Shown here piece after piece: positions 30,855 through 42,356 of a DNA stretch of 64,000 bases (the first letter of the stretch is position 1; each line of letters starts with the position of its first letter). This DNA is from Sthenelais limicola (taxonomy: Eukaryota; Annelida; Polychaeta; Phyllodocida; Sigalionidae). Below the pieces are notes generated by a model, which was not told where the DNA came from, did not search any database, and was given only the letters and a program-made list of their open reading frames with translations. The stretch spans positions 6,424,383 through 6,488,382 of the forward strand of contig OW804098.1 of assembly GCA_942159475.1 (NCBI GenBank), in the 5' to 3' direction. A program made the translations under genes and the position numbers.

Positions 30855-33800
30855 CTGGAAAATATATAATAAAATATTCACTCAAACTGCCTTTTCAGAC
30901 AATTTTGCTCACAAAATAAAACTTTTGTTATGTTTAACCTTTTTTTTTTATGCCACTTGGGAATAATAATGTATATATATTACGATTTGTGACCGACCTA
31001 ATACTACTATGAAAAATTATTAAAATGTTGGGGTTAATTCATGGCATTGCAACAATCTGTAGACCCTCTAAGCCAATTCCATCACTCCCCCTACCCTCTC
31101 CCTATTCTCTCATTTATCTAAGAAAACGTACCTGGCTGCCAAATAAGGTGAATATATTTTTTTAAATCAGAATCCATCCGAGTTTATTTATACTGGCTTA
31201 CAATATGCCCTTATGTGTGTTTCTAATTGGCCCATTATTGCAACCAAGAAGAATCAAACCATATAAGGGTCAGATTTTCAGAAAATGTACAATTCACCTT
31301 CACCAATCTTCTCAAATAACCCAAATTTCGGACGAAAATAAAGTTCAAAATACAGTTCAACCTAACCAAACAGATTGCTAGAATCAATGCAATGCCGAAT
31401 ATACTCGAATTTACCTAATATTGTCTAAATTGCAGCCTAATTTAGCAGAATTTAATAAATGTGTACAGCTGGCAATTGTACATCTTCTGAATATCTGACC
31501 CATAACGGTAACACATGTCATCAATAAACAATAAGTGGCCTCGTTGTACTGGCAGCCAGGGAATTCCATTTCAAATTCAGAGCAATCCTAATCATTATGA
31601 ATTCAATTTGATGACAGAAAAAAATCTTTTAAAAATAATGTTAGCGTTGAATAGAAAAAAGAATATAGAAAAAATAGAAAAGGACAATACTTGATGTTAC
31701 TACTGTTCTTTAAGGGTGGTCTCCACTGGCTGCGGTAAGCTCTGCGGTAAGCCTTGCAATGGTTTGTGCTGGTTCTGTAGGTGGTGAGGAATGACAAGGT
31801 CCTTGCCTTTATGGTCAGTGAATCATGTACTCAGGAACTCGCCACTTCTCACCAACACAGCACCATCGCAAGGCTTACCGCAGAGCTTACCACAGCCAGT
31901 GGAGACCAGCCTTTACGAGGCTAATAACCATTCCTCCTCTCCTCCTTCTCTGCCTCCGTTATGTCAATGAATCATACAATAACAATCATAATAGCAGTAA
32001 TATAGCAGCCTTATCAACCCCTTACCCTGAAGCATCAATCAATTCACTCCCCCCCCCCCCCCCCCCCCCCACTCCCTATAGTAATATAGCGGCCTTATCA
32101 ACCCCTTATCCTGAAGCATCAATCAATTCACTCCCCCCCCCCCCCCCACTCCCTATAGTAATATAGCGGCCTTATCAACCCCTTATCCTGAAGCATCAAT
32201 CAATTCACTCCCAGCAAAGCATGTACAAATGTACTAAGCGCAGTATTTAGAAGCGAACCATGAGCACATATACAAGCAGTCCAGTGGAACCTCAGCTTTA
32301 ATTTATGTTTGTGACCACTTTAAATCAAATTGAAATACTGTAGATCACCCCCTACCACCATACCTAACTCTGTATATGTTAATGTTACTGTAACTATTTT
32401 GATGGTCTATTATGGATCTTACATCTTGTTTTATTTTGTCTATTGTATTTTCATTTCTTCTCTTATCATTATTGTATATTATGATATGCTCTGTAGTGTC
32501 TGTATAACGCTTCTTGGTCTGGACCGATCATACCCACTACCATCCATTGATGGATTGATGGATTACACTGTTGTTATAGTACCTGAATTTTAACCTCATG
32601 CTCTAGTTAGTACAACTCTCTGTTTGTTAGTTATAGACAAGTAGAAAATAGCCCCTGAATATCAAATTAAATAGCCATGAAATTTCTTCAGTAATAGTTT
32701 ATTATAAATTTGTTTCGACAACCACCAACCACCCAGGCACCCAGAGGAAGACTTGGAACCTAAGTTTCAAAAACGGGCCTCCTTTTTGTATTCACTAGTT
32801 ATGCAAATAAAGAATGTTTTGAATTGAATTGAATTGAATATAAGTAGTCATTGGTATTGTATAGGGCGTGTAAGTGTCATGGCGGGAATTAATGAAAATT
32901 AGTCGCGTAGTTGTACTGATGTGTGGACCGGAAGTAAATAATCCCCATAAAGTTAGCATTGGGGCGATAAATAATCACTCTATACATCGCCCCAGTAAAG
33001 GTTTAACGATTATGGAGGCTATAGTTGAAATTGTTTGCCTCTAAAGATGGATATAGGTAAGTTAGAATTCATAAAACTATAATATATGATCTATGAACAA
33101 ACAGAGATTATCTATCTCCACAATAGTGGGCCTCTGGGAGTTTTGCGCGACATGTCCACATGACATCCTGAAACTGCTACAGTAGTGCGACTCAGAAAAT
33201 CGCTGCCATGGACTACTTATGCTCCCTATTGTCTAGCTACAACTGCCTGCTGGCCTGGTTTGATAATGTTGTATTATAATACCCTCAGCTCCACCTCGGG
33301 CAGTATCCCTGTCTATGAGGATAATTTTAATTTCCTCTTTCAGAGAATTCTTTTGAAGACTGAATTCATAGTTTGAAATCAATTGCTTCATGGTAATTTC
33401 TGCATATTTTCATACACATCAATACTTAAAAGGACACTGTAATTGTATTGCGTTCAATTTGAGGTAACCTGATATTCTCATGAATCCTAAATGAATCTTA
33501 ATTCAACACATAGCACCAACATTGTTTTAAGCAGAAACTAAAAGCAGTTCAATGCCTTATAAATAACGAATGAAAGAGTAAATATATATATATACTGCTC
33601 ATCCCTCCTGCATTGATTTACTCAAAGATAAAGCCACATGCAGAGCGACTAAGGCCAGAATGTGCGCTTTAGAAATCTGAAAGAAATCCACAAGTTTACA
33701 AACAAAATAAGCTTCAAACCCTCACATGTCGCAAAAAAAAGATTTTGAGATCATTATATTTGAATAGATGAGCCGATTCCAATGGTAGTAAATAGTCTAA

Positions 33801-36800
33801 TAACCTAATAAGTATTTCTAGAGTTTTAAGTTTGATATTTTCGTTTTTGAAAAAATGTTTCCAATATTTCTGGGGGTCAATAAAAACTGAAAAGTAACTA
33901 AAAGTAGTCCATATGAGGACCTGTAAAACTAAAGGATAAATTACATAGGTTGTCCTGAAATTTGATACATCGATTGATATAGCTATAAGTGATAAACCAA
34001 ATGTAGAACATTCCAATAATGTGATCTTGTGAAAAAAACACTTTGAAAAATATCAATTTTGCGACTTATGACTAATTTTCCTGAAACACATAACATTTGC
34101 TCCACATTGTTTATAAAAACAACTCAAATCAGTTAGTTCAATTTGCTAAATGTCTGACTGATAATACTCTAGTGGCCTGCTCCATATCAACATGCTTAAA
34201 CTCAAATTTCAGGATTTTTGAAACTGAATGGAAAAAATTAAATGCCAATATTTTCATGACATTGAAAGTAGTGAAGTAGTTACACGTAGAGTAAGTCAGT
34301 ATAGACCTCTTAACATGGACTTTTTTAATTTCAATTAACTTTTCGATGTAATGATTATGCATGGCGTTCTTACCTGATTGTAGTAACAATTTAAGAGTTT
34401 TATTAAACAATATTATACCACTTAGCCATGTACTGGCCAACCTACTCACAGGAGTACACTAACTTTTTGTGTAATTATCATTATTTCCTCCATGAGCTTT
34501 CATAAATATCTGTAAAAGTACTTTTGCAGGAAAAAGGTCCTGTTCTCTGTGTCAGACACATGTCTTCAGACTATGCCTACAAAGTATGATATTAGATGGT
34601 TTATATATTACAGCTTCAAATAAAGAATTCAGTATTGTTAATATCAAAAGGTGCCCTACCTGCTACAGGAGGTCCAGCCAAGTTACCAACGCCCTGGAAG
34701 AATATGACAAAGCCTACGGTAGAGGACATCTGGTCCTTGGCCACAAACTCTGAGACAATGGTGGCGCGCTGACTGTGGTAGCCACCTTCCACCAACCCAA
34801 ACACTATAATCATCACCAGTAGAGACACCGTGGAGCGCACAAAACCTGCAGCAAATTAAACAACGGTAAACAACAAGTTTGGTTTGGTTTGGTTTGGTTA
34901 GTTTCACCTCCGCTAATAGTAATTAAAAGTTAGCAGATATACTGTGGTTTTATTATTTTATTCTGTGAAATTCCCTATTTCATGAAACAGGGTTTGGCCT
35001 GACAAAGTCAGGCTTCATTTAGGATACCTAAATTTTGTCGTACAATTTGGTTTCCTGTAGGAAATCAAGAATATTTTTGTTTCCAGATTCCCGGAAAATA
35101 CTCTGCAGTGTCCTGCGATTTTGCAGGAATTTTATTCTGTTTCTCTTGGTTGCCAATTAAAAGAAAATAGTAAACAATATCCTCAAATTTTTTTTCTCTA
35201 ACCAGAAAAAGAGGGGAAAAAAACAAAATTCTCTTCTCCACTATGCCTGGAGAGACAAGAGTTAAAAACAATAGATGGTGTAAAGGGTATAAAGTGTGAC
35301 ATACCAGTAAAGAAGGCGAGAGCACTGAGAGGCAGAGCGAGGAGAGTATGGAAGATCCGTCTCCTGTAGCGTACCTGTAAAACCACTAGTTCATTAAATA
35401 TCACATACTTAGACAAAAGACAACAAGTCATTGATATGTTGGAATGTAGGGTCTTATTTCATTTAACATACAACATTTTTATTATTCTTATAGATTTAAC
35501 AACAAATTTGGCTTCATTTAAAGGGTCAGTTAGAGAGGACTGAAAGGGTCAGTAAATGTGTTAGAGAGCACTGGTGAGTAAGTGGGTTCAAATTCAAATT
35601 CCTTTATTGCAGATGGTTTTTTACAATGCAGTCGCTCAAGTCTAGAATCTAGGTCTCCCGGAGAGTGCTGATGTTAGGGTTAGAGAGCACTGGTGAGTAA
35701 GTGGGTTAGAGGGTCAGTTTGNNNNNNNNNNNNNNNNNNNNNNNNNNNNNNNNNNNNNNNNNNNNNNNNNNNNNNNNNNNNNNNNNNNNNNNNNNNNNNN
35801 NNNNNNNNNNNNNNNNNNNNNNNNNNNNNNNNNNNNNNNNNNNNNNNNNNNNNNNNNNNNNNNNNNNNNNNNNNNNNNNNNNNNNNNNNNNNNNNNNNNN
35901 NNNNNNNNNNNNNNNNNNNNNCAACATTTTTATTATTCAATAAAGAAAATCCTGGCCCTATTTTTCAGGAAAAAGGTCATGTTCTCTGTGTCTGTGCCAC
36001 TTAGCGGGTTACAGACCACTTAGAAGGTGGGTTAGTGCATTAAAGACCACTTAGTGGGTTAGAAGCCACATAGAGGGCCAGTAACAGACATGGCGAAAAT
36101 GTTAGAACTTTTATCGGAAGGAGGACCGGTAAAAAGGAACTTGCACCGGTCCTCCAAAGGTTTCACTAGTCCTCCACCAGTTTCTCCAACATTTCATACA
36201 GATTTTTCCCCGGAGTTTCACCGGTCCCACATGTCCAAACGTCATGGATTCATAATTTATGTGATTCATGTGTTTTTAAAGTTGATCTCATTCTTTATGA
36301 CATCCTGAATGATTTACAATATAACATCAGAATTATTAAAACATACCTTCTTGAGATCAAAGAAGAAACCCCATAAAAAGCGCCCACACATGTCTGCAAT
36401 GCCTACAGCAGACAACAGCAAGGATCCATGACTGCGCGTCGACCCAAACTCTACCGCAAAGGCAGGTATAAAAGCCAGGAATGTTTGGATACATATGGAC
36501 ATAGCAAATATCTGAAGCCCATACAACAAAAATGTCACATTCTTCAATATAGACAACTGTCTTTGTAAAGTACTACAAAAACTGGGCTTTTCCTGAGGAG
36601 CTTGGGTTTGGTTATCAATAGCAAGTACTTGTTCAGTCTCATCAATATTGTTATCAGCACTGCTGTCTTTCACAGATGATAAATCCTGGAGCTCTTTCTC
36701 AACAAGAGGTGGAGGCTGTTCTTCCTGTTGAGGTTTAGGCAAAGGTCTGTAGAGAAGGCCAACAAATATGTTGTGCAGCATGAGAGCACTGAGAATGAGC

Positions 36801-39800
36801 ATGGCTCCAGAGAAGCTGTAAGTATCCAGTAGGAGCTGCACCAGTGGGGCCAGGGCCACAAGGCCTAGGCCTGAACCCAGGGTAGAGATGGACATGGCCT
36901 TGCCTTTGTTCTTATCAAAGTATTTGGCCACCACTACATAGGATGGCGTGAAGAGGAATGAACCTCCAACTCCTACAATGAGAACAGTACAAGTTATGAG
37001 GGTTTTGAGGCAAAGGGATAGAGAACAGAGCAGTACTATTTTACTAACCCCTGTGTTGAGACACCAAGAGTGGATCCGGCCAATTCTGCTAAACTCAGTT
37101 AGTCAGATAGCATGCGAATTTAACACCAGTGGCGCTATAGGCTGCAATATCTCCCAGTAGGCTGAGACGGAAGCTTCCGCCGCCACCCGCGAAAACGGTG
37201 ATAACACCAGCAAAAAATGTAAAGATGGTCACGGGATTAAAAAATATGAAAAGAGTATATTCTCAGCTATCCGTAGTATATAATTTTACGTATTTGAAAG
37301 AGTAGAGCCCGAGCAATGACTGTATGGATAACCATGTTTAGGCCTACTCTGTTTCTTAGGTTGCGGGTGCCATAACCGGAAGCTCCTGCCTTAGCAAAGC
37401 TATAAAAGCTAGGTGGCGTGACAGTCAGATAACATATTTTCGCGCTATCAAGGATAGGGAGAATTTGGCGTCGGGTGTAAATCAGGGGAACGCCAGACAA
37501 TATCAAAATATATCTATATGCTATAAGACCAGAGACATTTTTTTCACATGGTGTAACATATTTTTTCAAAAAGTTATGGCTGTTGGGGGGGGGGGGGGGG
37601 GGGGGGGGGGAAGGTACAAATTATCAGAATTAGGAGGAAAGAAGATAAGGACGAGAAATGTGTGGAACAGGGAGAATATGTAAAGTTAAAACGTAATTAC
37701 TGGGAATTAGTTAAAAGGGTGTAAAAAAGAGAAAGGTCATTTAATGAAAGTAATTGGAGAAGAAGACTGGTGGAGAAAATGAGAATCAATAACAAGTAGA
37801 AATGAAACAGGAGAAGGGCCATGAAATTCCAGCACAGAAATTGGGAGAAGAAGTGAAAACGGAGAAATAAAAATAAAATAATTGTAAGAATTAAGGAATG
37901 AAGGTGGAGAACAAGAAATGGTAGAAATACTGTGAATTATTTGTGGGGGGGGAATAGAAGAGGACAATTTTAAACATGAAAATGAAACAAATAAACATAT
38001 TTATTATGAACAAATAAACGTTTTATTATTACTATGGTAACCAAAGTTACACTTTTTTTATATACCCCCTATTTTCTCCTATTATTAAACCATTCCCTGA
38101 AGAAGGTTCAACTCTATAACTGAAAGGTAGGAATCAGAACATCACATCGACTTTGTCAATAAACATCAACCTTGTGAAAACTGCTGTTATCTGGTTTTAG
38201 TGTTCAATCAACTAAAATAAACATATTGTTCATAGACAAAACACAGTAATAACCACAGCTGCGCCATATGGACATTAATGAGGAACAAATGTTTCATCCC
38301 ATAACAGTTGTCATACAGAGCTATAAACTTACACACAATTATATGTATATGGGTCAGATTTTCAGAAAATGTACAATTGGCAGCTGTACACATTTAGTAA
38401 ATTCTGCTAAATTCTGCTCCAATTTGGCCAATACTAGGTAAATTCCGGTATTGATTCTAGCAATCTGTTTGGTTATGTTGAACTGTATTTTGAACTTTAT
38501 TTTCGTCGGAAATGTGGGTTATTTGAGAGGATTGGTGAAAGTGAATTGTACATTTTCTGAAAATCTGACCCATATACTAACGGTACGGTACTGAAGCTTT
38601 CAAAAATACAATAAATGGAGAAACTGCATATGGGTCAGATTTTCAGAAAACATACAATTGGCAGTTCTACATATTTAGTAATACCGGGTATATCTGAGTA
38701 CATTTGGTATCGCATTGTTTTAAAGTATCAGTTCTGTTATTTTAAACAGCATTTTGAAGCTAATTTGTATCTTAAATGTGGGTTATTTGAGTTATTTGTT
38801 TTACATTTTCTGAAAATCTGACCCATTTACCAGATGCTACACAACAATATTGATCATTACATGCTTTTAATTCCGCCTTATTACAAAATGTTTTCACTAC
38901 AGCTATATTACGGCAGTAATACTTTATAGATTGTGTCTCGTCCATTATCACATGGAAAAACTGCATCTATTTTAATAACGGTACACCACATGTTCTATGT
39001 TTCCACTACTAAATGAATTTGGTCTCTCAGAAAGTGATTACTGTAAACGTATTAATGTTCGCGCAGTATTTATTTTTGCTATTTTAGCGCACCCGCCTTT
39101 CTGCGCGAAAATAAATCCTGCGCAAAAGGTATAACTATTGCATAAACAAGGTGTGAGACTACCTTGCTGCGCGAATTTAAATCCGCGCGAAAAGATGTCA
39201 AAGCATTTAGTGCGCGAAAATTTATCTGCGCGAAAATAAATACGTTTACAGTATAGCATCCAATTACATAGCATCCATTTTATTCCATCCAAGCATTATC
39301 CACTTACACACTGTAATTGTGCTTTTGGGCTCTCCTGTGTTCTTAAATCGCTAAGTCCTACTTAAAAAATATACTAAATGGAAATAGTTCTTACCAGCAA
39401 CCAGTCCAAAAGTGAAGTAGATGTGGATGAGGCTAGTAGCGAATGATGTGAGCAAGAAGCCAATGCTGATCACTACACCTCCACACAGGACCACCGTACG
39501 GCATGAGTACCGGTCACACAGCATACCAGCCACTGGACCTGCAGCATTACAGTAGAGGTATTCAGGGGTTAGATATTATACAGGTTAATCAACCAGTTCA
39601 ATATTGGGTATAGGACCACCGTACGGCATGAGTACCGGTCACACAGCATACCAGCCACTGGACCTGCAGCATTACAGTACAGGCACTCAGGGTTAGATAT
39701 TATACAGGTTAATCAACCAGTTCAATATTGGGTACATAGGACCACCGTACGGCATGAGTACCGGTCACACAGCATACCAGCTACTGGACCTGCAGCATTA

Positions 39801-41838
39801 GAGTAGAGGTATTCAGGGGTTAGATATTATACAGGTTAATCAACCAGTTCAATATTGGGTACATAGGACCACCGTACGGCATGAGTACCGGTCACACAGC
39901 ATACCAGCTACTGGACCTGCAGCATTAGAGTAGAGGTATTCAGGGGTTAGATATTATACAGGTTAATCAACCAGTTCAATATTGGGTACATAGGACCACC
40001 GTACGGCATGAGTACCGGTCACACAGCATACCAGCCACTGGACCTGCAGCATTACAGTAGAGGCACTCAGGGTTAGATATAATAATGGAGTGAGTGAGTG
40101 AGATTGGTTGCTTTACGCCCTTATCAACACATTTAATATGGTTATATCGAGGGCGGGAGAGCTGAGAGGGAGGCAGTTTATAATCATACCTAGGAAATAG
40201 AGATAGAGAAGAAGGGAGAGAGAGACACAGAAAGAGACAGAAAGGCACTTTAAGGTCTTACCCATATAATAATAATAGAATTCTATTTCCATATCACATT
40301 TACAACAATTGTCATACAATGTAGAATTAAAAGAGAGAAACCTATGGAAAGAGGAATAATCTCTGTGACAGTCACAGCTCTTCCGAATATCCCTTAAATT
40401 TTGTTTTACTTCGCTATCCCTATCATTTGTACATCTATTTCGAGCTAAATATAGACAGTGTCTAATATTGGACCAGCCTACTACACAACAGTAATTACAA
40501 AGTAAAGTAAAAGCAAGGTAAAAAAAAGTAAAAGTCAAGGGTAAACTTGGTCATCGCAGTCTCTTTCTGGCGCATTAGCTTAACAGGCTAGATATGTAGG
40601 TGGTTATATATCATTAGTCAGATAATATTGATTAATGAATGAGAGGTTAATCTACCAGTTTAATATTGGGTCATTGCATGAGGACAGTTCTAAGGACACT
40701 ACACTTAAGTTATATAACTATATCACGATGGGTGGTTGTATACAATACTATACTAGAGGGAAATCCTACCATGATATAAAGTTATTTGCAACCACATGTT
40801 GCTCAATATTTGTATGTCAGATTTGAACTGAAACCATCCCAGCATGCAAGTGACATGCAAATCCCCTATTGATATTTTGATGTTACTGTAAGCAGTGCAA
40901 TACAGAAATACATCTGTACATAGAAAACAAGACATGTCCAATCTATATTAAGTGCTTGTATGTTCGGAAATCACCAACACCCTCTCACACCTCTCTGTTT
41001 ATGTTGTAATGCTTATCAACTAGTCTGGATTATCTCATTCATCCACATTTATTTCATTCATTATTCCTGACCTGTAACTTAACTTGACTTTTTGTAGTAC
41101 TTTGATTTGTCAACTTATCATTATGCCCTCTCTCTATATATGCTTAAATTATATGTATATTCTCAGGGCACAACGAACATCCATCTACGGATGAGCGTGC
41201 TATAATTATGTAAAATTTCCTGAATAAATAAATTTGTTTTCTCTGAATATTTTGAATTTACTGCCTAGATTGAGATATAAATTGGTCTGTCATGAAAATG
41301 GGCACATGCCCGGGTGTAAGGTTTGTAATTTATTTATACTTTTATGGCATTTTTTCTTCCATTTTTGCCACAAATGCCTAAAATATACTCCTTAAATATA
41401 CTTCTTCCTTTATTCCTCTCTCCCCCATACAACATGAGTCGTGGACTGAGTAGATAATTTGTATCCTTGAAATATTTTTGCTAATCTTTTCTAACGTTTT
41501 TGCTATGTATATATATTATACTCAGCACGTACTGAGAATTATTGTATTTCAATTGTGCAAAATGTCGTCGCTGAATAAAAATCTTAAAACAAAAAAAGAA
41601 AAAAAAAGAAGAAAAAAAGTGACTCACCAAAAAGCATTCTCATGGTGTTGAATATGGCCACCACCCAGGTGGTAGCAGAGGCGGACTCTTGGAACCTGTC
41701 ACGTAGATCCAGGTAGAAGACACCAAACGACCGTCCAGTGCCCACCAGGAGGAAATGGATGATACATGAGCCGAACACAACCACCCACCCCCACCCCCCA
41801 TCTGGGGGCCCTCCACCTTTCTGTTTGTTGGTCTTCAT
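30697..41838 (-). CDS. Monocarboxylate-transporter-like protein (SLC16 family), six coding exons
   Basis: Joining 41838-41628, 39538-39395, 36972-36347, 35374-35305, 34845-34660 and 30854-30697 gives 1395 nt: 464 codons plus stop with no internal stop. All junctions are GT-AG, and phases run 1,1,0,1,1. The N-terminus has the MCT signature (PPDGGWGWVVVFGS) at the first membrane span. The TM5-region motif FLFTPSYVVVAKYFDKNKGK then GSGLGL follows in exon 3. A long acidic cytoplasmic loop (about residues 185-245) separates two six-span halves, as in this family. The usual length is 420-510 aa. The product is a plasma-membrane, probably proton-linked transporter. The substrate cannot be read from sequence, and an orphan MCT member is possible. 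A 200-bp gap (35722-35921) lies in an intron and does not affect the coding sequence. A 5' untranslated exon must lie upstream. Confidence 0.93.
31264..31504. mobile_element. MITE-A copy 4 (reverse orientation), in SLC16-like intron 5
   Basis: Starts TAAGGGTCAGATTTTCAGAA and ends TTCTGAATATCTGACCCATA. The interior is the reverse complement of copies 1-3. Lies in the last intron of the transporter gene. Confidence 0.86.
31710..31915. mobile_element. MITE-D, about 206 bp with about 50-bp inverted ends
   Basis: Left arm GGTGGTCTCCACTGGCTGCGG..TAAGCTCTGCGGTAAGCCTTGC is matched, inverted, by the right arm (GCAAGGCTTACCGCAGAGCT..GCCAGTGGAGACCAGCC). Only a few differences separate the arms. No coding capacity. 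A foldback or MITE in the transporter's last intron. Confidence 0.8.
31990..32215. repeat. Tandem repeat, three units of about 75-90 bp with C-runs
   Basis: The word GTAATATAGCGGCCTTATCA, followed by ACCCCTTATCCTGAAGCATC and AATTCACTCCC, occurs three times. Long C-runs (about 32050-32072 and 32133-32147) separate the units. Confidence 0.85.
32690..32840 (+). repeat. Candidate LINE/SINE 3' tail with (GAATT)n
   Basis: Ends ATGCAAATAAAGAATGTTTT followed by four GAATT units. Such pentamer tails after an AATAAAG word are typical of 3' ends of some non-LTR elements. No coding part recognised. The opposite orientation occurs at 63053-63110. Confidence 0.5.
32841..34650. other. Intron/intergenic DNA with MITE-B relic (33722-34093)
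   Basis: Within the large last intron of the SLC16-like gene. At 33722-34093 is a MITE-B copy. It has a degraded left end (CATGTCGCAAAAAAAAGATTTTGAGA) and a clear right end (TTTGCGACTTATGACTAATT..CCTGAAACACATAACAT). I see no other feature in the remainder. Confidence 0.65.
34660..34845 (-). other. SLC16-like gene, coding exon 5
   Basis: 186 nt, phase 1 to phase 1. Acceptor ATTTGCTGCAG|GTTTTG; donor GTAGCAG|GTAGGG. Encodes the segment VEGGYHSQRATIVSEFVAKD and FFQGVGNLAGPPVAG, typical of the late C-terminal half of MCTs. Confidence 0.92.
35305..35374 (-). other. SLC16-like gene, coding exon 4
   Basis: 70 nt, phase 0 to phase 1. Acceptor GTTTTACAG|GTACGC; donor TTTACTG|GTATGTC. Encodes VRYRRRIFHTLLALPLSALA, a basic loop then a membrane span. 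Short, but its frame and both sites agree with neighbours. Confidence 0.88.
35580..35720. repeat. Short repeats and a candidate LINE tail next to the gap
   Basis: TTAGAGAGCACTGGTGAGTA occurs at about 35562 and again at about 35680. Between them AAATTCAAATTCCTTTATTGCAG.. looks like a minus-strand retroelement 3' tail. This repetition probably caused the adjacent assembly gap. Confidence 0.5.
35722..35921. other. Assembly gap (200 N)
   Basis: 200 unresolved bases between coding exons 3 and 4 of the SLC16-like gene, in the intron. Confidence 1.
36085..36235. mobile_element. Diverged relative of the CAGACATGG MITE
   Basis: Starts CAGACATGGCGAAAATGTTAG and shares CGGTCCTCCAAAGGTTTCAC and CAGTTTCTCCAAC with 9301-9467, in the same order. 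The right end is degraded (TTTCACCGGTCCCACATGTCC). Lies in the transporter intron. Confidence 0.75.
36347..36972 (-). other. SLC16-like gene, coding exon 3
   Basis: 626 nt, phase 1 to phase 0. Acceptor TTCTCATTGTAG|GAGTTGG; donor AAGAAG|GTATGTT. Holds the end of the N-terminal half, the long hydrophilic loop rich in Glu, Pro, Asp and Ser, and the start of the C-terminal half. Confidence 0.93.
37000..38345. other. SLC16-like intron 2, no further gene; poly-G run
   Basis: Intronic on the minus strand. Contains a G-run of about 25 at 37586-37610 followed by purine-rich DNA to 37960. A sequence at about 38096-38170 (CCCTGAAGAAGGTTCAAC..) resembles a decayed Penelope-type tail. No exon is supported: the reading frame of exons 2 and 3 joins directly across it. 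Confidence 0.6.
38348..38574. mobile_element. MITE-A copy 5
   Basis: Ends TATGGGTCAGATTTTCAGAA and TTCTGAAAATCTGACCCATA, about 227 bp. Interior collinear with copy 3, with a short deletion. Confidence 0.87.
38628..38826. mobile_element. MITE-A copy 6, shortened
   Basis: Ends ATATGGGTCAGATTTTCAGA and TTCTGAAAATCTGACCCAT. About 199 bp with internal deletions. Lies only 53 bp from copy 5, in the same orientation. Confidence 0.86.
39041..39251. mobile_element. MITE-C, 211 bp, TA target site
   Basis: CTGTAAACGTATTAATGTTCGCGC at left is inverted at right as GCGCGAAAATAAATACGTTTACAG. TA stands at each outer edge (39039-39040, 39252-39253). The interior has several CGCGAA words and a TTTATTTTTG arm. 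No ORF. Intronic. Confidence 0.83.
39395..39538 (-). other. SLC16-like gene, coding exon 2
   Basis: 144 nt, phase 1 to phase 1. Acceptor TGTAATGCTGCAG|GTCCAG; donor GGTTGCTG|GTAAGAA. Encodes PVAGMLCDRYSCRTVVLCGG and the next hydrophobic span. Its first 51-52 nt and acceptor are copied four more times just upstream (39612-40078). Confidence 0.92.
39487..40078 (-). repeat. Tandem array of the exon 2 3' splice site (125-127-bp units)
   Basis: The acceptor of exon 2 with the first 51-52 nt of the exon and about 75 nt of upstream intron is repeated. Junctions fall at 39538 (true exon), 39663, 39789, 39916 and 40043. Each unit has a branch-like ATCTAAC, a pyrimidine/AG acceptor (TGCTGCAG|GTCCAGT) and the same exon start, but only the unit nearest the rest of exon 2 has the donor. 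Small differences between units (CCAGCCACTGG or CCAGCTACTGG) show some age. Confidence 0.9.
40088..40255 (+). repeat. SINE-like dispersed repeat
   Basis: GAGTGAGTGAGTGAGATTGG, TTTACGCCCTTATCAACACA, GGGCGGGAGAGCTGAGAGGG, then GGAAATAGAGATAGAGAAGA and an AGAGACAG purine tail. Same family as 20088-20214. Confidence 0.78.
40256..41627. other. SLC16-like intron 1, no further gene
   Basis: AT-rich intronic sequence. At about 41135-41240 is a retroelement-like 3' end (GGGCACAACGAACATCCATC.. CCTGAATAAATAAATT). I see no exon. Confidence 0.55.
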
Positions 41839-41869
41839 GATAAGAAGCAGGCGAACTGGAGTATAGAAT
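41628..41869 (-). other. SLC16-like gene, exon with start codon
   Basis: The acceptor TTATTTTCCAG precedes 41869. The first ATG in the mature exon is 41838-41836 (MKTNKQKGGG). An in-frame ATG further upstream (41883) lies inside the intron and is excluded. The donor is G|GTGAGTC at 41627. The acceptor shows that at least one 5' untranslated exon exists. Candidate donors are CTGTAG|GTAAGAC near 42220 and AAGCAG|GTAAAG near 44571, unproven. Confidence 0.9.
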
Positions 41870-41889
41870 CTGGAAAATAACACACAAGA

Positions 41890-42141
41890 TTGAGTGAGTG
41901 AGATTGGTTGCTTTACGCCCTTATCAACACATTGAAGGTTATATCAAGGGCGGGAGAGCTGAGAGGGAGTGAGTGAGATTGGTTGCTTTACGCCCTTATC
42001 AACACATTTAATATGGTTATATCAAGGGCGGGAGAGCTGAGAGGGAGGCAGTTTATGATCATACCCAGGAAATAGAGATACAGAAGAAGGGAGAGAGAGA
42101 CAGAGAAAAGAGACAGAAAGGCACTTTATGGTCATACCCAG
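41890..42141 (+). repeat. Two SINE-like copies in tandem
   Basis: A partial copy (41890-41968, to GAGAGCTGAGAGGGAG) is directly followed by a fuller copy (41969-42141) with the GGAAATAGAGAT and purine-rich tail. Confidence 0.78.
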
Positions 42142-42356
42142 GACCATAACACACAAGAAATTATTATCATAAATGAAAACAAGTATTGGAGTGGAGGACA
42201 CAGTAAGTCTTACCTACAGTAGTCTGACCTGTGTTGTAGTGCTAGTTTTAGTTCGGGTTAGACGCTGTATTTCCTAGACTTACTTCGATGAGAGTTGAAG
42301 GAAGCCAGTGGTTTTGGACATTAAGCTCGCCGCTTCACCTGCACGCGGAGCTGATA

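Noticed and set aside
35680..36004. ORFs spanning the N gap
   Set aside because: Translations of unknown bases carry no information.
37465..37683. Gly-rich ORF near 37.6 kb in the transporter intron
   Set aside because: Created by the poly-G run.
39605..40078. Four additional copies of SLC16-like exon 2 as real exons
   Set aside because: Each copy holds only the first 51-52 nt and lacks the donor and the rest of the exon; they are partial copies of the splice site region.
41838..41883. Upstream in-frame ATG of the SLC16-like gene at 41883
   Set aside because: It lies before the acceptor TTATTTTCCAG, so it is intronic in the spliced message.
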